DNA of 64,000 nt from Fibrobacter sp. UWB2 (GCF_002210425.1 NZ_MWQK01000002.1:620001-684000), one strand, 5' to 3'. Shown: positions 44,100 to 52,999, counted from the first letter of the stretch. Notes: generated from the letters alone by a model not told the origin. A program made the numbers and translations.

Positions 44100-44127
44100 G
44101 GCTTCCTCGAAAGAGGAAGCCTTTTTT
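44100..44127 (+). terminator. Strong terminator
   Basis: GGCTTCCTC-GAAA-GAGGAAGCC followed by TTTTTT: a perfect 9-bp stem with a tetraloop, ending the Ser-rich gene. Confidence 0.9.
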
Positions 44128-44144
44128 GTTGCAAATGCAAAAAA

Positions 44145-44206
44145 GGAATCCCGTCGGGGGTTCCTCTTCTAATGTTTAGATCCTTCGACTTCGCTCAGGA
44201 TGACAC
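44145..44206. repeat. Two REP-like palindromes
   Basis: GGAATCCCG-TC-GGGGGTTCC (44145-44164) is followed by GATCCTTCGACTTCGCTCAG and GATGACA (44179-44206). The latter is the common GTCATCCTGAGC/GAAGGATC type, also present near 48808, 52251 and 52590. Confidence 0.65.
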
Positions 44207-44216
44207 TGCTTACTGG

Positions 44217-47200
44217 CTAGCGATTAACGTTTACTTTATTTGCACGTTCGAGTTCGCGAGCGTTGATGATAAGCATCTGCAAGCGGTTTTCAATGTTGGC
44301 GAAGCTGGTATCTGGATCGTAGTCCAAGCTCAGGATTTGCACGTGCGGGCAACGTTCCTTCACTGCCTTCGTGAGGCCACGGCCACTGATGTGGTTGGCG
44401 AGGCAGGCGAACGGCTGCACAATGATGAAGCTGTTGATGCCGTGCTTCGAGTTGTAAAGGATTTCTGCCGGGATGAGCCAGCCTTCACCCGTGTTGTACG
44501 TCGGGTCGATAATACCGTCGATGTAGTTCACGAGTTCAAAGCAGTCGGCGTGGTGTTCGTAGAGCTTGAACGACTGCATAACCTTATTGGCTGTTGCTGC
44601 GGCGTGTTCAAAGAGCTTTGATGTGACGCTACCTTCGAGGCGGTCTGCAATCGGATTGGCCGAGAAACCGCGCTTGATCTTTTCGGCGCGCACAACTTCG
44701 TCGACGCGGAAGAAGTCCATCATGCCCGGGAGGTAAACTTCCATGCCGTTGTCCATGAGGTAGTCTTCGACATGTCCGTTTGCGCTCGGGTGGTAGTTCA
44801 TGAGGATTTCGCCAAGCACGGCAACGCGCGGCTTGCGGATGCCCTTCTGGCGGGCTTCCGTGATTTCGACCTTGTTGAATTCGTCGATGCACTGGCGCAG
44901 CATTTCGACAAGGCGCTTGGCAGAGCCGAGTTCCGTTTTCTTGAGGGTGGCTGCGGTCTTCATCAGTTCCGGCATCCACTTGCTGTAAATCTTCTTGGAA
45001 TCGCCCTTGTTGATTTCGTAGGGGCGGAGTGCACGGTATGCCGTTTCGATGGCGTCCATGAATGCAAGGCCCCAGAGCGTATGGAGGCGGAAGTCGAGCC
45101 CGAGCTGGAATCCCGGATGCATGCCTTTATAGTCGATGCCGGTCGTGATGATGGAAACGTCCTTGTAACCCGCTTCGTCAAGAGCTTTACGGCCAAGCAC
45201 GGAGTACTGCACAGCGCGGCAGTTTTCGCAGTTCTTGGCAAGGCACATTGAAACTTCGGTCTGCGGAACGTTCGGGTGTTCTTCGAGCCACTTGAGGCAT
45301 TCGCCGATGTTGATCTGGCACGGGAAGCAAATGTCGTTGTGCACGTACTTCTTGCCGAGTTCAATAGCGCGTTTGTCTGCAACCGGGAGGTAATCCGAGA
45401 GGTAACCCTTGCCCTGGATGTAGCTACTGGCGAGGATTGCAAATGCAGGGGAAAGGTTCGGCGTCAAGATGATACGCTTGTTCTTGTCGCTTGCCACGTA
45501 CGGCGTGTGGAACTGCGGTTCGTTCGAAATCGGCTTTTCCGGGAGGTTTGCCGCACGGCGGGCCTTCACGGTTTCGATAAAGCTCTTGATGCGGATGCCG
45601 ACCGGGCCTCTTGCGTCGCCTTCGTCGAGCTTGAGCATGAGCATTTCCTTGTTGGAATCGCGGTGCATCATGCGCATCATTTCGTCGGTCAAGACGGAGT
45701 CGTGTCCGCAACCGAAGCTCACGATCTGGGCAAGTTCAACATGCGGGTCTCTCGAAGCAATCATCGTTGCACCGAGCATGCGCAAGTGGAACGTGTTCTT
45801 GATTTCTACGCGGGTGTGGCTCGGAACGTCCTGGTCGTATACGCCCGGGAGCGATTCGGTGGTGAGCACCGGAATGCCCATTGCGGTAAAGTGGCTTGCG
45901 ATGTTGTGGTTGATGAGCAAGTCGGCATGGTAGGGGCGGCCTGCAATCACAACGGCAAAGCTGTCGTTTGCCTTCACTTCGTCGAGAATCTTTTGGCCTT
46001 CTTCGAGGAGCGTGGTGCGGTAGTTGTTGAGTGCCTTTTCGCCTTCCGTGACGGCTTTGTCCAAAATCTTCTTATCGATGTTCCAGTTGTCGTGGAACCA
46101 GTCAATCGTCTGGCTTCTGCGGAGCTTCGTGTTTGCCCAGTGGAAAATCGGCTGGTCCATCGGAATGCCGTAATTCTTTTCGGGTTCGTCCGTGTTCTGG
46201 CAAATGTTCGGGTAGCCTTGCACGACCGGGCAGACCGTCGTTGCGTTAAACTTGGTGTGGTCACTTGGGAGCGAAATCATCATCGGGAAGAAGATGCGGT
46301 CGACCTTCTTTTCGATGAGGCTGAGCACGTGACCGTGGACGAGCTTGGCGGGGAAGCAGACCGTGTCGCTGGGCACGCTGTGGAGACCAGCTTCGAACAT
46401 CTTGTAGTCGCTCTGACGGCTTACAACAACGGTGTAACCGAGGGCGGTGAAGAATGCTTTCCAGTAGGGGAGGCTGTTCCAGAATTCGAGTACGCGCGGG
46501 ATACCGATGGTCTTTCCGTTCTGCGGCAAGAGAATCTGCGGAGCGTAGTCCTTGACCAAAAGCTGGTTCGTGCGCTTGATCATGTCCGGCACGGCCTGCA
46601 TCTTCTTGTTGATTTCGGCGATGAGCTTCTTCGTTGCCGGATCGTTCGGGTCGGCGGTGACTTCGCCGCGTTCGCAACGGTTGCCCGTCACAAAGCTCTG
46701 GCCATCGCTAAAGGTCACGATGGTGCGGGAACAATGGTTGGTGCAGTACTGGCAGAGCTGACCCGGCTGGTTGTGCCAGCTGAAGGTGCGCATGGCTTCG
46801 AGGCCGATAAACTTACTTTGCACGTTCGGGTCTGCGGCACGCTTTTCTTCCATGAACTTCTTCGTGAGGAGAGCGATACCGATAGCGCCCATTTCGCCCG
46901 GGCGTTCCGGACGGATGGCCTTGAGGCCCGTATATTGTTCGAAGGCGCGGAGAACGGCGTTGTTCTTGAACGTACCGCCCTGCACCACGACCTTCTTGCC
47001 GAGGGTGTTCAGGTTGCGGATGCGGATGACCTTCGTGAAAACGTTGTTGATGATGGAACGGCAGATACCCGCGATGATGTCTTCGGGCTGCTTGCCATCG
47101 CGTTGTTCCGTGATGATGGAACTGTTCATGAACACGGTGCAGCGGCTGCCGAGCTGAGACGGACTCTTGGAGTTGAATGCGAGTTCCGCAATCTTTTCCA

Positions 47201-48662
47201 TCGGGATGCCGAGGCTGCGGGCGTACGTTTCGATGAATGAACCGCAACCCGAGGAGCAGGCTTCGTTGAGGATGATGCCCGTGACGACACCGTCTTGCAC
47301 GGAGATGGCCTTCATGTCCTGACCGCCGATGTCCAAGATGAACGAAACATCGGGGCAGAGGCGCTGGGCTGCGTTTGCGTGGGCGACGGTTTCCACCGTG
47401 TGGTAGTCCGCGTGGACGGCCTTTGCAAAGAGCTGTTCGCCGTAACCGGTTGTACCCACGCCCAAGATGTTGAGCTTCACGCCGTATTCTTCGTAGCGGT
47501 CGGCGAGGTCCACCATGGCGCGCTTCAAGACGGCGAGCGGTTCACCGTCGTTACTCGCGTAGAAGCCGTCGATGACCTTTTCGTTTTCGTCGATGAGCAC
47601 GAACTTCGTGGTGGTAGAACCTGCGTCGATGCCGAGGTAGGCGTTGATGGTCGTGCCGGAAGGCGGCTGCGGGTAATGGTTGTCCGCCATCTTGTGTTCT
47701 TCGAGGAACAGCTTGTATTCTGCTTCGCTCTGGAAGAAGAGGTCGGAGGCAGCCTTTGCCTTGTTCTCGGCCTGGCGGATTTCGTTGAAGTGAACGAGCG
47801 CGTCGAGAGAACCCTCTTCGCGGTACATGCATTCCTGGTTTGCGAACATGGAACCGTTAGCGAGAGCGGCGCCCATGGCCACAAGCACTTCGGAATGTTC
47901 CGGAACAATCGCCTGTTCGTCGGAGATGCCCAAGCGTTCCTTGAATGCCTTCACGAGAGTCGGGTTAAATGTGAGCGGGCCTCCTTCAAAAATGACAGGC
48001 GGCTTGATTTCCATGCCCTGGGCAAGGCCACCGATGGTCTGCTTCGCGATGGCGTGGAAACTCGAAAGGGCGATATCTTCTTTGGCGATGCCGTTGTTGA
48101 GCATCGGCTGGATGTCCGTCTTGGCGAACACGCCGCAACGGCCCGAGATTTCATAGACTTTTTGGCCACGCTTGGCGTAGCTTTCGAATACTTCTGTCTT
48201 GATGCGGAGGAGTTCCGCGACCTGGTCGATAAATGCACCTGTACCGCCGGCGCACACACCGTTCATGCGCATGTCGGAGGCGATGAGCTTACCGGTGGTC
48301 TTGTCCTTTTCGAAGAACACAACCTTGGCATCCTGACCGCCGAGTTCGATGGCGACCCTGGAATCGGGGTAGGTGGCACGCACCGCAAGTGCGTTTGCGA
48401 CTACTTCTTGCACAAAGAAGGCGTGAGTGGCCTCGGCGAACGGCTGACCGCCGCTACCGCAGAACGTGACCCTGAAGTTCTTGCCCGGGAAAAGGGCATG
48501 GGCTTCGCGCAGGACCTCGTAGACCTTTTTCGCCTGCATGGCGTTATGACGCTGATATGTATAGTGTAAAAGCTTAGATGTCTCGGGATCGACTACAGCA
48601 ATTTTCACAGTGGTGGAGCCTACGTCGACACCCACCCATAAATCGTTCATAGAAGTATTCAT
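44217..48662 (-). CDS. Double BadF/HgdC-type activase fused to 2-hydroxyacyl-CoA-dehydratase-like regions
   Basis: Two ASKHA ATPase domains occur in tandem: VGVDVGSTTVKIAVVD with NGVCAGGTGAF and SGRCGVFAKTD (residues about 8-260), and LGIDAGSTTTKFVLID with NEACSSGCGSF and GSRCTVFMNSS (about 340-600). Each keeps both cysteines that hold the bridging [4Fe-4S] cluster of HgdC. DUF2229-type and HgdB-like regions follow, with CQYCTNHC, CFPCQINIGECL and CLAKNCENC. The family uses ATP to inject low-potential electrons into dehydratases or double-cubane reductases. The target is unknown, because no dehydratase subunit lies nearby. At 1481 residues it is large but matches similar proteins in anaerobes. 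The ATG at 48650 is an alternative start. Confidence 0.88.
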   Translation of the reverse strand: MNTSMNDLWVGVDVGSTTVKIAVVDPETSKLLHYTYQRHNAMQAKKVYEVLREAHALFPGKNFRVTFCGSGGQPFAEATHAFFVQEVVANALAVRATYPDSRVAIELGGQDAKVVFFEKDKTTGKLIASDMRMNGVCAGGTGAFIDQVAELLRIKTEVFESYAKRGQKVYEISGRCGVFAKTDIQPMLNNGIAKEDIALSSFHAIAKQTIGGLAQGMEIKPPVIFEGGPLTFNPTLVKAFKERLGISDEQAIVPEHSEVLVAMGAALANGSMFANQECMYREEGSLDALVHFNEIRQAENKAKAASDLFFQSEAEYKLFLEEHKMADNHYPQPPSGTTINAYLGIDAGSTTTKFVLIDENEKVIDGFYASNDGEPLAVLKRAMVDLADRYEEYGVKLNILGVGTTGYGEQLFAKAVHADYHTVETVAHANAAQRLCPDVSFILDIGGQDMKAISVQDGVVTGIILNEACSSGCGSFIETYARSLGIPMEKIAELAFNSKSPSQLGSRCTVFMNSSIITEQRDGKQPEDIIAGICRSIINNVFTKVIRIRNLNTLGKKVVVQGGTFKNNAVLRAFEQYTGLKAIRPERPGEMGAIGIALLTKKFMEEKRAADPNVQSKFIGLEAMRTFSWHNQPGQLCQYCTNHCSRTIVTFSDGQSFVTGNRCERGEVTADPNDPATKKLIAEINKKMQAVPDMIKRTNQLLVKDYAPQILLPQNGKTIGIPRVLEFWNSLPYWKAFFTALGYTVVVSRQSDYKMFEAGLHSVPSDTVCFPAKLVHGHVLSLIEKKVDRIFFPMMISLPSDHTKFNATTVCPVVQGYPNICQNTDEPEKNYGIPMDQPIFHWANTKLRRSQTIDWFHDNWNIDKKILDKAVTEGEKALNNYRTTLLEEGQKILDEVKANDSFAVVIAGRPYHADLLINHNIASHFTAMGIPVLTTESLPGVYDQDVPSHTRVEIKNTFHLRMLGATMIASRDPHVELAQIVSFGCGHDSVLTDEMMRMMHRDSNKEMLMLKLDEGDARGPVGIRIKSFIETVKARRAANLPEKPISNEPQFHTPYVASDKNKRIILTPNLSPAFAILASSYIQGKGYLSDYLPVADKRAIELGKKYVHNDICFPCQINIGECLKWLEEHPNVPQTEVSMCLAKNCENCRAVQYSVLGRKALDEAGYKDVSIITTGIDYKGMHPGFQLGLDFRLHTLWGLAFMDAIETAYRALRPYEINKGDSKKIYSKWMPELMKTAATLKKTELGSAKRLVEMLRQCIDEFNKVEITEARQKGIRKPRVAVLGEILMNYHPSANGHVEDYLMDNGMEVYLPGMMDFFRVDEVVRAEKIKRGFSANPIADRLEGSVTSKLFEHAAATANKVMQSFKLYEHHADCFELVNYIDGIIDPTYNTGEGWLIPAEILYNSKHGINSFIIVQPFACLANHISGRGLTKAVKERCPHVQILSLDYDPDTSFANIENRLQMLIINARELERANKVNVNR

Positions 48663-48791
48663 AGTGAAGCCAAATTTAGTTTTTTTTCATTATTTGAAAA
48701 TGTTTTTTGGCGTTTAAGGCGATAAAACGCGCAATTTGGCGAATTTTGGGTAATTGCTCGCATGAGTAGTACACGAAATGCGGCGCAACTG

Positions 48792-48835
48792 CGTCATCCT
48801 CAATCTTGTCATCCTGACGCGAAGCGGAAGGATCC
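48792..48835. repeat. REP-like palindrome
   Basis: GTCATCCTCAATCTT followed by GTCATCCTGACGCGAAGCGG and AAGGATCC; a relative of the copies at 44179 and 52251. It lies between the divergent activase and FGE-like genes. Confidence 0.6.
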
Positions 48836-48878
48836 AGCGGAGTTCTTTAAAACGCCTGAATTTTGTATATTCAACTGT

Positions 48879-50297
48879 ATGAAAAAAATTTTGTTGTTCC
48901 TAACGATATGCGTTACGTTTGCGAATGCTCAATTCTATTACGACAAGCATGGAGAAAGTCGCGGTGCGTATAAGGACAGCTTGGAGTATTCAAAGCTTGT
49001 TGGGCTTGCAAAAAGATTTCGTGGTCCGATATTGGTGAAAAAGCCGGTTGATGGTGTCAAGCCGAGAAAAAATTTGGAAAAGATTCCTGAAAATAAAATC
49101 CAAAGAACATTTAATGTAAATCGCGATACTTTGAACAAAGAAAAGTGGCTCGAAGTCGAAAAGAACGAAATCGTTAAAATTTGTGTTGATGCGCCTGTTG
49201 TCGCGTGGGAAACATCGTTAAAGGCGATTATATCTAGCGATTTGTGCCTGACATTCGAAACACCGACGCTTGTTGGAGTTGAAACCATTAATGTGTATTT
49301 CCTTGACTCGGATAGTTCGAAGAAAATCAATTTAGCTGTCGGTATGAAGTATCTTGATTTCAAAAACGAAGAAGTTCTGTTAGGATTTAATCGATACTCC
49401 GAAAAAGAATTACAGATGCAAGGGTTTTGCAATACAGAGGAGAACGGAACAATAGCTTGTGGTCCCAAAAATGAGGATCCAGAAAGGCTTGTTTCCATTA
49501 CTGGTACATACTTAGTCGATAAATATCCTGTTACAAACTGCGAATTTACACAACTGATGTGGGATGATAGTCTTCTTGATTATAAGTGGCAAAACAGAAA
49601 AAGGGCTTCTACACGTAATGGAAACTGCATAACTCAAGACACGGCCGCAAATACTGTATCTCTATTTTGGGCTATGGAATATGCCAACGTGCGCAGTATT
49701 CGTGAAGGTCTAAAGCCTTATTATATATTTTCTCCTGTAGAATATGCAGAAAGAGAAAGTATTTTATCGGCTCGACAACGTATTATTAAACAATATGTTC
49801 TCGGATATATTCAAGTTTCTGACGACAGTACCTCGAACGGTTATAGACTTCCATATTACAATGAATGGATGATGCTTGCTCGTGGTGGCGACAAAAAGAA
49901 TAAGGCCCCTTGGGGAGATTCTTCGGGCTCTTTTGAAAAAACAAAAAAATACGCTAGATTTAAAACAAAAATGGTTTCCTTTGAAACAGAACCCGTTGGC
50001 CAACTGATGCCCAATGGATACGGATTATACGATATGTTTGGTCTCGCTCAAGAGCATGTTCTTTTTGAATACGATTTGTTTGAAGGAAACTTGGGGTTTG
50101 CGTCTTGTTTGAAGGGCGGAGATTATCACGTTTCTCTAGAAGATGGGTTCGACGATACCGTAAGTCCTTATTGGAAATGGATAAACTACGGATATTACGA
50201 ACCTGGTCATCCAGGTAATGGAGCGGGTTTCCGCCTCATCCGCAACATCGGCAATAATGCCAAATGGACCAAAATTAAAACAGTTGGCAAAGAGTAG
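48879..50297 (+). CDS. Secreted FGE-fold (SUMF1-like) protein
   Basis: The ATG at 48879 begins a clear signal peptide (KKILLFLTICVTFANAQ); the upstream in-frame extension is translated repeat sequence and is rejected. The C-terminal half is an FGE/SUMF1 fold: YLVDKYPVTNCEFTQLM, NGYRLPYYNEWMMLARGG, YGLYDMFGLAQEHVLFE, LKGGDYHVSLEDG and a closing GAGFRLIRNIG. The GGDYH segment lacks the catalytic Cys pair of FGE. The first half (about 150 residues) has no recognised domain. DNA is AT-rich. It is 39 bases upstream of an AlgJ-like SGNH gene, mirroring the domain order of the 26-38 kb fusion proteins. Confidence 0.75.
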   Translation: MKKILLFLTICVTFANAQFYYDKHGESRGAYKDSLEYSKLVGLAKRFRGPILVKKPVDGVKPRKNLEKIPENKIQRTFNVNRDTLNKEKWLEVEKNEIVKICVDAPVVAWETSLKAIISSDLCLTFETPTLVGVETINVYFLDSDSSKKINLAVGMKYLDFKNEEVLLGFNRYSEKELQMQGFCNTEENGTIACGPKNEDPERLVSITGTYLVDKYPVTNCEFTQLMWDDSLLDYKWQNRKRASTRNGNCITQDTAANTVSLFWAMEYANVRSIREGLKPYYIFSPVEYAERESILSARQRIIKQYVLGYIQVSDDSTSNGYRLPYYNEWMMLARGGDKKNKAPWGDSSGSFEKTKKYARFKTKMVSFETEPVGQLMPNGYGLYDMFGLAQEHVLFEYDLFEGNLGFASCLKGGDYHVSLEDGFDDTVSPYWKWINYGYYEPGHPGNGAGFRLIRNIGNNAKWTKIKTVGKE

Positions 50298-50336
50298 TGA
50301 CCTGCCGCTAAGCAACAAAATACTATCTTATTTCTC

Positions 50337-52199
50337 GTGAATAAGAAATATTTAATATCCGTTATTGTATTTTCAGTCCTTTTGCTGGTCCCGTTTGGCG
50401 TGCAGGCGGTTGCCGACTTGCGTGGCGAAAAGCGCTTCCAGCCGTTTGACATTTTCAAGGATGTGGTTTACACTCCGATTGTGCGCGAGAAAAAGGTCGC
50501 TGCGGCTGCGGACTCGCTCGATGTGAAGTGGCGTGCGGCGCGAGAGGCTATTGCTGCGGGTGCTGAGGTGGCCGATGCTTTGGAGCCTGTGACGTCTTCG
50601 CTTTCGGACTTGGAAGCGGCGGTGCTTTCGGTGAATACGTATGCCGAACTTGATACATCTGAAGCTCGTTACAAGAGCCTCAAGTTGGCGGATACGCTCC
50701 TCTCGAAGTTGGAGGATGAACCGGAATCGTTCCCGCAGGCGGATTCTTGCATCAAGTCACTCGTGGCTGACCTTGGACATGTGTCGCTGTGGCGTGCTTT
50801 CTTGGATGTGAAGCATTACGGCGTGTGGACGAGCCGTTATTTGCGTGCTTTTGAAAATAAGATTGATGACGAGAGCGCTATTGTGTTGGCTCTGCGTCCC
50901 AAGTACCAACTTGCAGTGTGGAACCTCTTTAGCGATCCGGGCGAGAAGGTGGTACTCGGCGCTGCTGGCGATTGCATCGGCAAGTCGTGCGGCAGGGAAA
51001 ATGCCAAGCCCGAAGACAAGTGGCTTTTCTACCGCCAGGATGTGGAATTCCTGGTGCAGCCGTCTCCGCTTGATGTGCGTAGTGCCAAGCTCGACAATCC
51101 AGTGAAAGCGATTGAAAAGTTCCGCGACCAGCTCAAGGCGAAAGGCGTGGAACTCTTGGTGGTGATTACGCCGGGCAAACCGAGCATCTATACCGAACGT
51201 TTGACGGGGCGCGATTCTCGCGTAGATGGTGCTGGAAATGCTGCCGCAGTCGGGAATGCCGACTTTGGAAACGCCGCCGGGCTCCAGTCGCATGGCAAGA
51301 AGATTCTTGATTCCCTCACGCGTGCTGGCTTTAACACAGTGGATTTGTACACTCCGCTTTTGGCGGCGAAGTCTCGCGATTCCGTTGAAGGTGCGCTTTA
51401 CCTGAACGACGATACGCACTGGACTCCGCGCGGTGCTGAACTTGCGGCGGGTGAAATTGCGGCTGCCGTAAATCGTTTGGAATCCGAGGGTAAAATTAAG
51501 TTGAAAAAACTCCAGAAGCATGAGGATGGTAGTTATCCTTTGAGTTTTGTAACAAAGGATTCCGTTGCAGACCGTATGGGCGACGTGGGCGAGATGAGTG
51601 GGCTTAACAAGTTCAATGTGTTCAAGGTACAGAAAGTGACAGGCCATGTCGTAATGCAGCAGAATATAGAAGAAAGAATTGATATGGCTCAGAGTAGTGC
51701 TAATTGTTTGGATTCGTTAAAGAGAGAATGCCCTAAAGGAGATGATTCTTGTTTTAGAGTAAAAAGAAATCCGTGTGATGAAGAAGATATGGCTTGTGTA
51801 CGGGCTTTGACGAAAAGTTGTCCTAAGGGGAGTGCTTTTGATTCTTGCTATTATACTAGATTGAATCCATGCGAGGAAAATGATTCGCTTTATTACGACA
51901 CCACAATCACTCCATTCAAAGACGATTTCCGCAAGTCCGAAATTTTGATTCTCGGTGACAGCTTCAGCCGTATTTACCAGACCGATTCGCCGGTGAACGC
52001 CGGATGGATTGCGCACTTCGCGAAGAACATGAACCGCCCGGTCGCATCCATCGTAAGTGACGGCGGCGCCTCGACGCTTGTCCGTGAAAAGCTTGCCCGC
52101 AAGGCGAGTGTGCTCAAGGGCAAAAAGCTCCTCATTTGGGAATTCGTGGAACGTGACCTCCGCTTCGGCGCTGAAGGCTGGAAAGATGTGGAATTTTAA
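50337..52199 (+). CDS. AlgJ/AlgX-like SGNH protein with cysteine-rich insert
   Basis: A GTG start gives an N-terminal membrane anchor or signal (about residues 5-24). Residues about 235-620 are the SGNH domain: LLVVITPGKPSIYTERL, NTVDLYTPLLAAKS, DTHW at 359-362 and GDSF at 540-543. Between them residues 457-512 form an AT-rich insert with eight cysteines spaced 7-9 residues apart in two copies (ECPKG...DSC...NPC). A second oddity is GNAAAVGNADFGNAAG (51234-51281), a 15-bp-type repeat like that in dus. The family acetylates polysaccharides in the periplasm. It is paired with the FGE-like gene upstream. Confidence 0.82.
   Translation: MNKKYLISVIVFSVLLLVPFGVQAVADLRGEKRFQPFDIFKDVVYTPIVREKKVAAAADSLDVKWRAAREAIAAGAEVADALEPVTSSLSDLEAAVLSVNTYAELDTSEARYKSLKLADTLLSKLEDEPESFPQADSCIKSLVADLGHVSLWRAFLDVKHYGVWTSRYLRAFENKIDDESAIVLALRPKYQLAVWNLFSDPGEKVVLGAAGDCIGKSCGRENAKPEDKWLFYRQDVEFLVQPSPLDVRSAKLDNPVKAIEKFRDQLKAKGVELLVVITPGKPSIYTERLTGRDSRVDGAGNAAAVGNADFGNAAGLQSHGKKILDSLTRAGFNTVDLYTPLLAAKSRDSVEGALYLNDDTHWTPRGAELAAGEIAAAVNRLESEGKIKLKKLQKHEDGSYPLSFVTKDSVADRMGDVGEMSGLNKFNVFKVQKVTGHVVMQQNIEERIDMAQSSANCLDSLKRECPKGDDSCFRVKRNPCDEEDMACVRALTKSCPKGSAFDSCYYTRLNPCEENDSLYYDTTITPFKDDFRKSEILILGDSFSRIYQTDSPVNAGWIAHFAKNMNRPVASIVSDGGASTLVREKLARKASVLKGKKLLIWEFVERDLRFGAEGWKDVEF
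51234..51281. repeat. GNA-type microrepeat inside the AlgJ-like gene
   Basis: Three related units (GGAAATGCTGCC, GGGAATGCCGAC, GGAAACGCCGCC), 15 to 18 bases apart, encode GNAAAV-GNADF-GNAAG. Confidence 0.5.
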
Positions 52200-52250
52200 A
52201 AATCGGGCGTTGGGATTAAGATGTTGTTGAATATCGAATCTATGCTTTGT

Positions 52251-52287
52251 GTCATCCTGAGCGGAATGTAATGGAGTCGAAGGATCT
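52251..52287. repeat. REP-like palindrome, left of the GIY-YIG gene
   Basis: GTCATCCTGAGCGGA ... GGAGTCGAAGGATC, an extended version of the GTCATCCTGAGC/GAAGGATC type. Confidence 0.65.
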
Positions 52288-52299
52288 ATAATTTTAAGT

Positions 52300-52590
52300 A
52301 TGCCAAATAGTTATTATACATATATGATGACAAATCAAAGTAATACAACTCTTTATGTAGGTGTTACAAATGATATAAGTCGCCGCGCTTTAGAGCATAT
52401 TGAAGGTTGTGGAGCTACTTTTACTTCAAGATATAAGATTAATAAGTTGATTTACTTTGAACGATATACGGAAATTACAGATGCAATAAAACGTGAAAAA
52501 CAGTTGAAAGGCTGGCGGCGAGAGAAAAAGGAGATCCTCATTATGCAGATGAATCCTTTATGGAAGGATCTTTTGCAGGATGACTCTTAG
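52300..52590 (+). CDS. GIY-YIG endonuclease domain protein
   Basis: The 96 residues carry YTYMM ... TLYVGVT as the GIY-YIG motif, the catalytic Arg (ISRRALEH), a conserved His, and Glu in YFERYTEITDAIKREKQLK. The ending NPLWKDL is typical of the small stand-alone subfamily. It should nick DNA, but the target is unknown. REP-like palindromes lie immediately on both sides (52251-52287 and 52590-52630), and its own 3' end reads GGATCTTTTGCAGGATGAC, another partial copy. AT-rich DNA sets it apart from its neighbours. Confidence 0.85.
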   Translation: MPNSYYTYMMTNQSNTTLYVGVTNDISRRALEHIEGCGATFTSRYKINKLIYFERYTEITDAIKREKQLKGWRREKKEILIMQMNPLWKDLLQDDS

Positions 52591-52630
52591 ATTCTTCGAC
52601 TACGGGCTACGCCCTTCGCTCAGAATGACA
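52590..52630. repeat. REP-like palindrome, right of the GIY-YIG gene
   Basis: GATTCTTCGACTACGGGCTA followed by CGCCCTTCGCTCAGAATGAC, the inverse orientation of the left copy with an inner CGGGC/GCCC hairpin. Confidence 0.6.
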
Positions 52631-52684
52631 CTGTTTGCTTCATTTCTAATTATTAACTATTGACCTTTAACTAGTGACTAAGAT

Positions 52685-52921
52685 ATGCCAAGACATGGAA
52701 CCCCGACGCCGGGACAGGCGATCCTCGAAGGAATTGAATGGCTTAAAATCGACAAGCCGGAATTTGCACGTAGGGTAGGCGTTTCTGTAGAAATGCTCGA
52801 CCAGCTGATTGCGGGTGAAATCAGCATCTCGACCGAGATGGCGAATGCGCTTGAATCCGTGACGGGTAGCCCCGCCGCCTATTGGAAAATGCTCGAACGA
52901 AAAAGCCGCGCTTCTCGATAA
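52685..52921 (+). CDS. Solitary HigA-like XRE-family protein
   Basis: The 78 residues match HigA-type antitoxins: PGQAILEGIEWLKIDKPEFA, the helix-turn-helix RRVGVSVEMLDQLIAGEISI, and STEMANALESVTGSPAAYWK. No HigB-like toxin frame is found on either side, so it may be an orphan antitoxin or a plain regulator. A TAACTATTGACCTTTAACTA stretch upstream looks like another dispersed intergenic repeat. No clear ribosome site was seen. Confidence 0.75.
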   Translation: MPRHGTPTPGQAILEGIEWLKIDKPEFARRVGVSVEMLDQLIAGEISISTEMANALESVTGSPAAYWKMLERKSRASR

Positions 52922-52930
52922 ATGGGAGAT

Positions 52931-52953
52931 GCCCGCTCGGAGGCGGGCATGAC
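52931..52953. repeat. REP-like palindrome
   Basis: GCCCGC-TCGGAG-GCGGGC followed by ATGACA, same family as 8872-8896. Confidence 0.6.
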
Positions 52954-52999
52954 AAATTAGAGTAGTTTTGCCTGACTATATAATTATTATACTTGCGAT

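Noticed and set aside
45276-48569. Two long plus-strand open frames opposite the activase gene
   Set aside because: They are mirror frames of a GC-biased coding strand, with no ribosome sites, no recognisable motifs and odd composition; the activase motifs on the other strand are decisive.
48762-48878. N-terminal extension of the FGE-like protein
   Set aside because: The extra 39 residues are a translated REP-like palindrome, and the inner ATG gives a perfect signal peptide.
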